A DNA stretch of 64,000 bases from Taudactylus pleione (taxonomy: Eukaryota > Chordata > Amphibia > Anura > Myobatrachidae). Shown here piece by piece: positions 30,700-41,605 of the stretch (within the stretch, counting starts at the first letter, position 1; the number at the start of each line of letters is the position of its first letter). The position numbers and the translations under genes were made by a program. The notes under the pieces were generated by a model. The model had not been told where the DNA came from. It made no database searches and was given only the letters and a program-made list of their open reading frames with translations. The DNA is taken from NCBI GenBank assembly GCA_031769625.1, contig JAUIMM010000188.1, positions 12,593,501-12,657,500 of the forward strand. Direction: 5' to 3'.

Positions 30700-33600
30700 A
30701 CACCGATCACTGACAAGGTTGCCAGCTACACACTGGAGGGTGGGCAACTTAAGTAATGCAAAGCCAGTTTGTATATGGGCCTCCAAATTGCCTCTTTTTC
30801 CTGCCAGTACTGAAAGGGACTGTCTGACATGCCTATTAGGATGTTATCTCTGAAATAGTCCTCCACCATTCTGTGAATGGTGACCGTATCAGACATAGTC
30901 ACAGTAGACATGTCACAATTAGTAGGAAATTCTCTCAGGCCCGACCATATGTCATTTTTTAGTGACTGATCTCCATGACCAGCAGGGATTCTGCAGGGAA
31001 AAGTTAGTTGATGAGGAGATGATGGCGTTTCACGTGCAGCTTCAGCTGGCAATTTTTTACCAACAGCTCTTTACATCTTTTCAGATTTATGTCCATTGGA
31101 AAAAAAGACAAGGTATGACTTAAACTTAGGATCAAGTATGGTCGCCAAAATATATTGATCTGATTTCAAGAGATTGATGACCCTTTGATCCTTGCGAAGT
31201 GAATCAAGGGCTTGATCCACCAGTCCGACATACTTAGCGGACTCACTCCGTTTCAGCCCCTCCAGTTTCTCCAGCTGTTTTTGCAAAAGTCTAATGAGGG
31301 TAATGACCTAACTCAAGCTGGCAGTGTCTGAACTAACTTCACGTGTGGCAAGTTCAAAGGGTTTGAGAACCTTGCACAACACAGAAATTATTCTCCACTG
31401 CGCTTGAGTAAGGTGCAAAGGCCTATGTCATGTGTAGCCCTGGATGGCCTTTTGCTGCTCCTCCATCCGCTGAAGCACATAGAGGGTAAAATTCCACCTA
31501 GTTACTACCTCTTGCTTCAGCTGATGGCAGGGCAAATTCAACAGTATCTGCTGGTCATGCAATCTTCGACAAGCAGTTGTCGAATGTCTAAAATGTCCCG
31601 AAATTTTCCGGGCCACCAAGTGCATCTCCTGCACGCCCCTGTCATTTTTTAAAAAATGTTGGACTACCAAATTCATTGTGTGAGCAAAACATGAGACGTG
31701 TTGGAATTCACCCAGATGTAATGCTCTCACAATATTTCTGGCATTGTCAGAAATCACAAATCCCATGGAGTGTCCAAGTGGGGTAAGCCATTTAGCAATG
31801 ATTTCCCTGAGTTTTTCTATGAAGTTCTCAGCGGTATGTTTCTTAGTGAAACCAGTTATACAAAGAGTAGCCTGCCTCTGAATCAGCTGACATTTGGTAG
31901 ATGCCATAAGCAAATGCAGGGGGGTTTCCGTCTGCCTGGAAACCTCCCGCCCCAGCCCACACCATTACCACAATAGAAATGGTACTATAATAGAAGTTTA
32001 CTAGTGCTGCATGTTTTTCTCAGTATCACAAATTAAATAATTAGCACCACCTGTAGATCTTCTAACATGTATCAGCCTGTAATAAATAACCTGTACACCA
32101 AATAGGATATCTGGAAAACTTTCACTGTTAGTGATGTGTTGCTATAGAGCCCAATATGTACATATATGTCCAGGGCAGTGCTAGGTTATTCTGCTGCTCC
32201 CCCAGACTCCCGGACTTGCCCAATACTCTGGAATGGTGCCCACATCTAAATAAAAACATTCAGTTCAGGCAGGATGACCCTACTACCGCATCTAATGGTT
32301 TAATGTGATCGCTGGTCCTGTACATGCTGGAATTTTGACACACAATACACTTTGTATGACGCATATTAAAGCTGGATAATTCTACCCTCTTCATGGACTG
32401 GCCACACTCACTCTAAAATAAAGCATTTGGAAACCCCCCTCTAGAAATCCTGTGTTTGCCACTGGATGCTGCTGCTGTTGCAGGCAATACACCTACCCAG
32501 TGGGCTGTCACAGTAATGTAATCTTGCATTTGCCCTGTCTCACTTGACCACATATCAGTGGTCAAGTGGACACAACAGCATTTTTGGAGGACATTAATAA
32601 AGCTTTTTTTAATGTTCTTGTACAGATTGGGAATTGCTGTTCTAGTGAAGTGGAATCTAGACGGGATCTGGTAGTGGGGACACAGGACATCAATTAACTC
32701 TCTAAAACCCACTGCATTAATGGCGGATACTGGACGTACATCTAATACCAGCATAGCTGTTATGGCGTCAGTAATCCGCTGTGCAACTGGGTGACTGCTG
32801 TCATACTTGTTCACCCTTGCAAAGGATTGTTTGACAGTTAATTGTTTGGTTACAGTACGACAAGTAGTCTTCCTCCTGGTCCCCTCCTGGAATGAAGATC
32901 CACTCACAGCAACAGCAGCAGCAACAGGCATAGTCATCAAGGATCCTTCTAAGGAATCACGGATAGGAGATGAGTCAATCATGCTTTGAATAATAACATT
33001 GGATGCAGCAGGACTTCTTCCGATGACGAATGAGGATGTTGATGATGCAGGTGTTGGTGGTGGAGATCGAAGGCACTTGGATCCCACAGAGAGGGAGCAG
33101 GTAGCTGACCCTGTACTGATTGTTACATTTTTAGTTTTGGAACTTGGCGGCGTACACTTTGGAATTTGATGAATGCGCTCCAAGTGACATAACAAGGAGG
33201 AGGTTCCTAGATGGTTAAGTTCTTTACCTCTACTCACTCTTGCTTGGCATCAGTTACAGATGGCTTGAGAACTGTTGTCCGGATTTGAGTGGAAATAATT
33301 CCACATGTGAGAAGTGGATTTCTTAGTCTTTTATCCCGGCATGACAACATCAATGGGCTTTTTCATACCATGGGCAACAACGGTTGCCTGACTTACACAA
33401 ACGACATCCTCATCATCAACATCCTCATCAGCCTTAGCAGCAACTACCGAAATATCCTCCTCATCCTCCATGTGCAATTCCACAGAAGCATCCTCGATGA
33501 CTACGTCAGCAATATGTTGACTGCCCTTCCCCACATTTACAGAGGGCACACAAATGTTGGAAGGAGGATCCTTAAGTACACTATTTGAAAGGTCTGACTC

Positions 33601-34058
33601 ACACATGGCAACTGCGGACACACTTGCACTCTCCTCGGGGATTTGTGATGTTGATTTCTTGGAGCACACGGTTGGTTCTTCCGGAGCGGTCTTACTCGTC
33701 TTCTTCTTAACAACTTCAATCTTTTTATATTACCACCACTACTACAATAAGCAGAAGGGCTATCATCACTAGAACCACCAGCCATAAATAAAGACCAAGG
33801 CCTTATCCTTTCCTGGCCACTTCGTGTAGTGAATGGCATATGGCCAAGTTTTTGTTTATCTAAAGTCAACTTGGCTTTAGATTTCTTTTTCTTTAATAAA
33901 GTAAAAGAAGTTGCTTTTCCATGTCCATGGCCTGACTTAAGCCCTGGGGCATCGGCCTTTATAGAGGACTAGGATGTTGACGGCCTTGCATCATCATGAC
34001 TGTTGCCGGCAGCTACAACATGTGGTTCTTGCTCACCTGTCATGTGACTGCCCTCCAT
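30700..34058 (-). pseudogene. hAT transposase with BED finger and charged N-terminal block (copy 2)
   Basis: An ATG at 34058 opens MEGSHMTGEQEPH. About 230 residues follow, with a basic cluster (KKKKSKAKL) and an acidic part (ELHMEDEEDI), then the BED finger (MWNYFHSNPD, QARVSRGKELNH). Downstream blocks match copy 1: HPVAQRITDAITAML, HLTTDMWSSETGQ, ISDNARNIVRALH, CFAHTMNLVVQHFL, and the LALHYLSCPPSSV start of hATC. About 22 bp of hATC (YSERVFSA in copy 1) is deleted near 30729. Stops, frameshifts and the insertion at 31914 add to the damage. The function was cut-and-paste transposition in the nucleus. Confidence 0.8.
31914..32455. mobile_element. hAT-like insertion within the transposase gene
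   Basis: Copy 1 is continuous at this place (20045-20060). The insert begins near CATAAGCAAATGCAGGGGGG and ends near CCTGTGTTTGCCACTG, an imperfect inverted pair. GATGC occurs on both sides. No ORF is present. Confidence 0.6.
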
Positions 34059-34300
34059 ATTCACTGCGGTCTTGCAGCAAAGTCACCAAGCAAGCAGCAA
34101 TAGTGTTGGCAAGTCGCGGCTAACGCACACGCGCACACAGAAAAAAAATACACTTTTTATTATATATTTTTTTTTTGTCCAGAACTTGGGGCCCAGAGCA
34201 CTCCTGATCGAGGCAGCAGTGATCGACGACACAGGCAGCACTAGGTTGCTGTCTGATAACACTGTACAACAAATTAATACTTTTAATTTGTTTCCTTTCT

Positions 34301-34542
34301 AAAAATAGTCATACATTACTAATAGTCATACATTACTAATTTGAGGTCAAGAAAAACTAAAATGATTTCAGAATGTTATTACTAGCTCTATTTTTTGAGC
34401 TACACTACTTGCACTATACTGTATGTACATTAGTAATATAGTCATAGTGAAAAGCCATTTTAAAATAATCTGATATTTTCTTGATAGAAAATAAATAACA
34501 GTTGTTTTAATTCAATTTCAATCAATCACAAATAAGAACACA
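34301..34542. other. AT-rich linker
   Basis: Contains a direct repeat of TAGTCATACATTACTAAT around 34307-34340; otherwise featureless. Confidence 0.3.
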
Positions 34543-34830
34543 AAACGAAACAAACATACAGCATACGAAACAAACATACAGCATACGAAACAAACATACA
34601 GCATAGGAAACAAATATACAGCATATGAAACAAACATACAGTATACGAAACAAACATACAGCATACGAAACAAACATACAGTATACGAAACAAACATACA
34701 GCATAGGAAACAAACATACACCATACGAAACAAACATACAGTATACGAAACAAACATACAGCATACGAAACAAACATACAGTATAAGAAACAAACATACA
34801 GCATAGGAAACAAACATACAGCATAGGAAA
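34543..34830. repeat. Minisatellite, 20-bp unit, 14 copies
   Basis: The unit is GAAACAAACATACAGCATAC with few variants. Because 20 is not a multiple of 3, all minus-strand frames stay open with a 20-residue Cys/Phe/Val pattern that is not a gene. Confidence 0.95.
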
Positions 34831-34938
34831 GTACTATGTAATATAGTGGCCTATTCATGGGGATGCTTTCTCTTTGCTTGTCGCTTGTACTCCTCTTCTG
34901 GGGCATCTCTTGTCACTGTCACCTACCCTGATATCTTA

Positions 34939-34996
34939 GGGCCTAATTCAGAGCTGAACGCTCTGACCAGAGCGCTCGCTCTGAATCAGGGCCCTC
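34939..34996. mobile_element. Tiny foldback remnant, GGGCCTGATTCAG type
   Basis: GGGCCTAATTCAGAGC and GCTCTGAATCAGGGCCC enclose a short palindrome (CTCTGACCAGAG). No target duplication is visible. Confidence 0.55.
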
Positions 34997-35084
34997 CTCC
35001 CTGAAAATGGAGCGGCCTCTTGGACGTAATTAGAAGTAACTATTTTCACATCGGAAACATTTTCATTGTTGTGCAGTGATAAGT

Positions 35085-35235
35085 GCGGCTAACGCACACG
35101 CACACACAGAAAACAAATGCACTTTTTATTATATATATATATTGTCCAGAATTTGGGCCTGGAGCACCCTTGACTGAGGCAGCAGCGTTCGACGACACTG
35201 GGAGCACTAGGTTGCTGTCTGATGATAATAAGTGC
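35085..35235 (-). repeat. Duplicate of the hAT copy 2 promoter-side segment
   Basis: It matches 34120-34270 (GCGGCTAACGCACACGC, TTTTTATTATATATAT, GCACTAGGTTGCTGTCTGAT). The Gypsy element is inserted directly after it, and similar sequence resumes beyond the element at 43800-43865. Confidence 0.65.
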
Positions 35236-35243
35236 GGTCAATG

Positions 35244-36856
35244 TGTGAGCCCCTAGCGATAACTCGTCAGCCAACACTCACCACTTTTCCGCGGCAGAGT
35301 CCTAGAGCCTTCGTTCCCAAATTGCCAACTGATCTACGATCCGGATCCTCTTCACCGTTGTGGTCTCAGGTTCAAACCAGCCTGAAGCTGTAAAAGAATG
35401 GGGTATTCAATAACAATCCTCCTATGCTTGGTGACACAATAACCGCTAGGGATGAACGCGACCTTCACCGGTTGGGTGAATGGTCATCATTGGCACGGGG
35501 CCTCAGCTACCCAGTTTTCACCTATACAGTGCTCACACACTCAGGTGTAGTTTGGATCTCACACCGTTGTGAGAGATCCCCTAACCGGTGTTCAAGGGAA
35601 GAACAGACAGAGGAAGAGAAAGTATAGGATGTTTGGATCTCTCACCGTTGTGAGAGATCCCCTATCGAACACTCCAATGAAAGACAGACAGACACCGAGA
35701 GATACTCACACTAGACCCCTTGTCACCTTGACGAGTCGTCCGCCGCCCCTGAGAATCAAACAAAACAATCCCCCTTCCTTCACGGACAAACACGCAAACA
35801 ATGCTGTACCAACTGGGTTACCTCTTTGTATGCCTGGAAGCTTGAACCTCACTTCCAGAAACTTCCTCCGTAAACTCTCTGCTATAACAACGAGAAGATT
35901 CAGGGCAAACAACAAATAAACGTCTTCTTACACACTATATTAACTAGGCTTGGGGACAATACACCTCTAGCGGAAACACTCTCGTCTCAGCTGTCCCTCT
36001 CTTTCTCTTCCCGGCTGGCCGGCCCTGTCTGTGCCCTTCTATGAACACACCGCTGCCTAAATCTACTAGGCTAAATCTTCAGAGCTCCCCCTGCAGGGGT
36101 TCAGCACCGGAGCCGCACAGCCCCTTGCACTGACTCCCGAGAGGGCTTACTCAATAATCTATGCCCAGTATTCAACCTCACCCAGCTGGGGCTAAAGCGA
36201 GTGATCCGAGCCTATTACTCAGATTACTTTATCCCTTGAACCACTTATCAGCACTCTGTACCCAGTGGTACAGACCTCCAGCGCCGGTCACTCTGTGGCA
36301 CAGGTCCGCCGACCTGTGAATGATCGCTTCGGTTCTTGCCAGGATGCCTTTCACTTTAGACCCACCTTCCTTCGGCCGATCCCTAGGAATCTAGGCCTAA
36401 CGCCCAGATTACTTTGAAGCTGGGCCACCACTAGTGAACCTAATGCCCAGACCACCTTATATGTAGGGCTGCCTCTGAGGGTCGTTTTAGTGACCTGGGC
36501 TTACTGCCCAGACCACTTTATATGCAGTACTACCAGAGGGTCGTTTTAGTGACCTGGGCCTAATGCCCAGATCACTTTATATGCAGGTCTGCCGCCTACT
36601 TGAGCCTGAACAACCTGGGCCTAGTGCCCAGGTTGCTGACTGTAGAGCCTAAGGATTTCCCCTACAGGGCCTAATGCCCCCTGCTATCCCCGGGGCCTTG
36701 TGCCCCTCCTACGTGGCCACAGGCCTAGTGCCTGATTATACCCACGGGCCTTAAGCCCGACAACACCTGATGTACTTGATATTAAATATAAGTAAAGGTG
36801 GCCCACGGCCGCCTACCCTGTCCGTTGGGAGAGCCTGCAGTGGGGAACTTCGATAA
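35244..36856 (-). repeat. Gypsy 3' LTR, lacking its U3 start
   Basis: The outer end (TGTGAGCCCCTAGCG on the plus strand) matches the other LTR. Identity continues to TTCGATAA at 36856 and then jumps into the end of pol. About 500 bp corresponding to 43299-43794, including the promoter, is missing here together with any polypurine tract. A block of about 60-bp repeats (CCTGGGCCTAATGCCCAGA) has fewer units than in the 5' LTR. Confidence 0.85.
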
Positions 36857-38900
36857 ACGTGGTCTCCTCATTATGCAAGTCATTCTGAACGACGTCAGGT
36901 ATAAGGTCCCTTTCTGCTGAAGTTGGGAAAAGGCAGGGACGCAACATGTCCCGATGAAGAGTCCGCAATCGCCCCAGACCATCAGTGGATTCCACCTGAT
37001 AGACCGGTCCTTCCGCTGACAAACGACATCTGATCACATAAGGTAAAACTTCCCAACGCTCAGATAGTTTACCCCCCGGATGAGTCATACGGACCAGGAC
37101 CCATTGCCCTACGGAAAACGTCTCAACCCCTCGCGCCCCAGCCGGGGTACGTCTATGAACGGCTATCATCTTTTCCGTCAAATCATGAGCAATTTTCAGA
37201 CGCCGCCGATGTTCCTCCACCCAACCTGTAGGAAGCGATCCCTCCCTACCATCGGACTCGGTTAGTACCAAGTCCTGAACTTCCCGGCCCGGCCGACCGA
37301 ACAACAAAAAGAAAGGAGAAAACCCGGTAGTACTATGAACCCTATTATTGTAGGCCCAAACCAATTCCTGCACATGTTCAGGCCACCTCCGTTTTTTTGT
37401 TTCTTCCAGGGTTCGGAGCATTTGTAGCAAGGTCCGGTTGAACCTTTCACAGGCCCCATTACCCTGAGGGTGGTATGGAGTTGTACGGGACTTTTGTAGC
37501 CCGTACAGTTGGCACAGATGTTCCATTAGCCGCCCTTGAAAACAGGCTCCCTGATCTGAATGTATCCTTTCGGGACACCCATATTGCCGTATAAAATTTT
37601 CCACAATCGCTTTTGTAGCCGACTCAGCCGTCTGGTCACGGGTTGGCACTACCACAGTAAACTTTGTGAAGTGGTCAGTCATTACCAAAGCGTATTGATG
37701 ACCACTAACAGACTCTCCAATCAGCACATAATCTATCATTAGTAACTCCAATGGTCGATTTGTACAGATGGTCTGAATAGGCGCATGTTGTTCCGAGGGT
37801 TTGACCACTCCACAGCGTCTACACTCCCGACAGACCCGAACGACCATGTTCTGCATTTGAGGTGCAAAATACTGACGTCGCAACCATTGATAGGTCTTAT
37901 CACTGCCCAAGTGTGCTCCTTCCTGGTGTGCATTTTCAATCAGTGGTCGGACCAACGCTTCTGGTACCACTATCTGCTCTACAAACCGAAGCTCCGAACT
38001 AAGGTAGGTGCGATGCCGGAGAGTACCTGCACAAACCTTGAGTCGGTCCCACTTACGCAGCAGCTTCTGACAGAAAGTAGTAAGCCTACTCCTTTCCCAT
38101 TTGCTGGGCCAGTGACCATCTTCCTTCCACTGCATAATAGCTCTGAAACTGGGGTCTTCCTGCTGCTCGCGTGCCCAGTTTTGTTCGGTATTCCGGAGTA
38201 TCGTGGCACTCTGCTTGACATTCCGATCACCCTTTGTCCCTGATTTCCTCACACGGGTCAGATCGGGGACTTCTACCTCTTCCCAGTCTTCATCCCCCTG
38301 TGTCCCAGGGACTTCTACAGGAAACCGAGATAAAGCATCAGCATTTCCGTTATTTATCCCTGGCCGGTAACGAATGGTATAGGAAAACTTAGCTAACCGG
38401 GCTACCCAGCGTTGCTCCAGGGCCCCAAGCTTGGCAGTCCCCAAATAGGCTAGAGGGTTATTATCGGTAAAGCTATCCACATGGGTGGCCGTCAGATATT
38501 CAGCAAATTTTTCGGTCACAGCCCAGACGACGGCCAATAATTCCAACTTGAAGGAACTGTAGTTGTCTGGGTTCCTCTCTGTTTCTCTCAAACTACGACT
38601 CCCGTAGGCAATCACTCGCTCCTGGCCATCCTGAACCTGAGCAAGTACGGCCCCTAGGCCTTGCAAGCTCCCATCACTATACAAAACAAATGGTGTCTCA
38701 AAATTGGCATAGGCCAATATGGGGGCTTCTGTGAGAGCTTGCTTTAAGCACACAAAGGCCGCTTCCTGGGATACACCCCACGCCACCGCTTGAGTTTTCT
38801 GAGTTGTGGCCACCCCCCGCAATAGGGCGTGGAGTGGCTCAGCAATCTTAGCAAAATCCTTGATGAAACGTCGGTAATAACCGACCAACCCTAGGAATGC
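36813..38900 (-). pseudogene. Gypsy pol, RNase H and integrase part
   Basis: The frame opens AFLGLVGYYRRFI, the end of RT. RNase H follows (VLYSDGSLQGLGAVLAQ, ELLAVVWAVTEKF, FTDNNPL). Integrase has a zinc-binding HHCC domain (NAHQEGAHLG, CRECRRC) and catalytic D,D,E in LLMIDYVLIG, IHSDQGACFQG and PQGNGACERFNRT. The tail has the LHRDMLRPC block and no chromodomain. The last 15 or so residues come from LTR sequence after a deletion. The frame is open for 691 codons; only the TGA at 38901-38903 separates it from RT. Confidence 0.92.
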
Positions 38901-40598
38901 TCATAACTCGGTCACTGTACGGGGTGTCTTCCATTCTTGCACAGCTGCAATTTTACTTGGTGTTGGATGCACCCCATCACGCGACACCACATGCCCTAAA
39001 TACTCCAGACTAGTCTTTAGTAGGTGACATTTCCGAGGTTTGACCTTCAACCCATATCCCTCCAGGCACTGCAAGACCACCTCCAAACGAGCTAAATGTT
39101 CATCCACAGTGGCGGAATACACAATAATGTCGTCTAGATAAATCAGAAGGGTTTCGAAATTCAAATCTCCAAGACACCGCTCCATCATCCTCTGAAACAT
39201 TGCCGGGGCGTTGGTGAGCCCGAATGGCATGCGGCAAAACTCGAAAAGTCCCATGGGCGTAATGAACGCAGTCTTTTCTTGATCTTGTGTGGCAACCGGT
39301 ACTTGCCAATATCCGCTGGCCAAGTCTAAGGTGGAAAAGAACTTGGCCTCGCCTAATGCCGCCAGGGACTCCTCAATCCGAGGTAGAGGGTAGGCATCCC
39401 GTACGGTGCAACTGTTCAGCCTCCGGTAGTCCACACAAAAACGGATGCTCCCATCCTTCTTCCTAACCAACACTATGGGGGCGGCCCATGGACTCTTACT
39501 CTCCTGAATCACTTCGTTATCCAGCATCTGTCGAAGCATTGTCTTGACCTCCTGGTAAAGCTTTGGGGGAATAGGCCGGTATCTTTCGCGAATGGGTAAG
39601 GTGTCTCCAGTGCAAATCTCATGTTGTAAATCGTCCGTGTAGCCGAAATCTTCCTCATGTCTCGAAAAAGCTTTCCGACGTCTCCACAGCATCTGGTCCA
39701 ACTTCCGCACAGTATCGGAGTCACAGTCAGCTAGCGAGACATCCATCTGCTCCCTTATTATCCCTCCGTTCCACTCTATACTTGGTTCCTCCTCTTGCTC
39801 GACCTGCACTGACATGGTCCATGATTCAGTGGCTTCTGACTGAAGCAAAATACTTTGGCCTCTGCGAACACCATCACCATCAATAGCTACCACTCGGGCA
39901 ATTATAGCTCCTGCTGGGACACGCTGAATTTGTTCCCCTAAGTTACATATCCGGACCAACACCTTCCCTTCTTTGACTACTGACAAAGTTCTAGCCAGAA
40001 CTATTCCGGACTCTATTCCGAAGAAGCCTGTGGGTTCTATCATTACCTCGAACCCGTCCAATCGCTGATGGGTACGCACCTCCAGGGGGAGTACTATCTC
40101 CTGACGAGGGGGTAGATCTATTCGTTGCCGATGGCTGGTTTTAATGAGGCCCAAAGATTCCTTTCCTTTTCCCTGGGCCCCACATCGCTGTCCCACCTGT
40201 TGAAAGGCTTGTTGAACCGGTCGTTGGACCCCCAAATGTCTCCAGTACCGAGGACCATTCTCTTGAAACAAAATTTGATCCAGGTCTTTCAATACGTTCA
40301 TTCCAAGGATCACCGGTCCATGACTCAAACCTGCGCTACTGACCACAAGGATACCTTTCTTCCCCAACTTTCGGCCACAAACTTCTATTTCCATCCAGAC
40401 AACCCCTACCACCGGAATGGGGAGGTTGTTAGCTGCGGTGAGAGTGACCCAACTCTCCAAAACAGATTCCTTCAGGTGAGAATAATGTTTCAAGAAACAG
40501 TCCTCGGACATGGTGGTCACCTGAGATTCTGTATCCAACAAACACTGTTGATTTTTTCCCCCTAGGCATCCAACAACACTGGGACACTCCCCTACCAA
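38901..40598 (-). pseudogene. Gypsy pol, protease and reverse transcriptase part
   Basis: Near the start LLDTESQVTT is the protease active site with Glu in place of the Gly of DTG, so the protease is probably dead. RT follows with PWAAPIVLVRKKDGS, FFSTLDLASGYWQV, RMPFGLTNAPAMFQ and IYLDDIIVYS (intact catalytic Asp pair). The frame is open for 565 codons and ends TVTEL at a TGA (38901-38903). The normal codon there is likely CGA, so this is one CpG transition. Downstream it continues in the same frame. Confidence 0.92.
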
Positions 40599-40669
40599 TT
40601 CAGCCGAGTTGACAATGGCGATCTCTCCACGTAACTCCCCCGCGGGTGGTCCCCTTACCGCGAGGGATT

Positions 40670-41586
40670 CTAGTTTAACTGGGGCTCAGAAATTGCCTCG
40701 GTACAATTCCGGGCAATGTGTCCAAGCCGATTGCAACGGTAGCATCGGGGGCCCCTAGTTCCTCCTTGTCTAACTCCAACACCTCTTCCTCTGGATCCGT
40801 CTGACTCTCTGGGCCGGTACTCTTCTTCAGCTCTGCGGCCTCTTTGCCGGTATACTTCCTCTCTTAGCCGGGAAACCTCTTCTTTCATTTCCTGGGTTGC
40901 CTTAGAAAATGCTGCTTTAAGATCTTGAACGCATGATTCCAAAGGGTTGGCCTCCCGGCCCATCACGGGAGCAGACGTCGGATGTACCCACTGTGGAGTG
41001 ACAGCATATGGACCAAAATTTGCATCTCGGTCCCGGGACACAGCATCTATCTGTATCTGATGATAAGTCAGTTTGTCGTCTTGCGTGATTTTATCTAACA
41101 AAATCTGTCGCAGCGGGACATTCCTCAACCCCATTGCAAATTGATCTTCTGGCTGGTATTTGGAAGTGCACCCATCCCATCCGGATCGCGCCTTCTAATC
41201 TCGCCCATCAATTCTTGAAGTGCGTTAGCAAACTGAGGAATGGACTCATCCTCTCTCTGGAACCGGGCAAACAACCGTTGTCGTAGGGTACCAGCCGATG
41301 ACGTATTCCCATAGAGATCCCCCAGAATCTTCAGTACCTTTTTCAGGGAATCGCGATCTTCTTCCGGTCTCAAGAGGATAGTACGTCTGGCTTCCCCTTC
41401 GAGAGAGTTCAGAGCCAATTGGAGTTTTGACTCCGGAGACACCATATATAGGAGGGCAATTCCCTCGAGTCGCGATTTCCAATCCTCCAACTGTAAATTG
41501 CGGCCATCATACCGAGGCAAATGAGCGAGTGCAGGGCCTATGTTGACCCGTCCAGTTGCCCTCCTATTCTCTTCATCGTCTGACAT
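40670..41586 (-). pseudogene. Gypsy gag with CCHC zinc knuckle, one frameshift
   Basis: The first frame (ATG at 41586) has a gag matrix/capsid-like region with LPRYDGRNLQLEDWK, ARFQREDESIPQFANALQEL and following helices. After a single-nucleotide shift between about 41170 and 41125 the second frame continues with MGLRNVPLRQILLDKI, a coiled-coil-like Glu/Arg-rich segment and a zinc knuckle CYRCNRLGHIARNC near 40700-40745. Without the shift gag would be about 305 residues. It forms the particle that packages the element RNA. Confidence 0.9.
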
Positions 41587-41587
41587 C

Positions 41588-41605
41588 CTGCTGACTACGC
41601 CAAAA
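41588..41605 (-). promoter_or_regulatory. Probable primer-binding site of the Gypsy element
   Basis: Directly after the 5' LTR end the minus strand reads TTTTGGCGTAGTCAGCAG. A TGG-starting sequence at this spot is where the tRNA 3' end (CCA) anneals to start minus-strand DNA synthesis. The tRNA was not identified. Confidence 0.6.

Larger units (their letters stand above)
29797..34300 (-). mobile_element. BED-finger hAT transposon, copy 2 (longer form)
   Basis: The left end reads TAGGAATGTGCGCC. The transposase lies on the minus strand (30700-34058), followed by a promoter-side stretch with ATATATTTTTT and GTCCAGAACTTGGGGCCC. Compared with copy 1 it keeps a long N-terminal coding block (33306-34050) and has gained an insertion at 31914-32455. 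The right end is uncertain; a piece of the same 5' region recurs at 35085-35235. Confidence 0.75.

Noticed and set aside
34518..34906. Three overlapping minus-strand frames rich in Cys, Phe, Val and Met that look like membrane proteins
   Set aside because: They are translations of the 20-bp minisatellite in all three phases.
36813..38888. Possible envelope gene after the Gypsy integrase
   Set aside because: The frame ends with the integrase tail and runs directly into LTR sequence; there is no room for an additional ORF.
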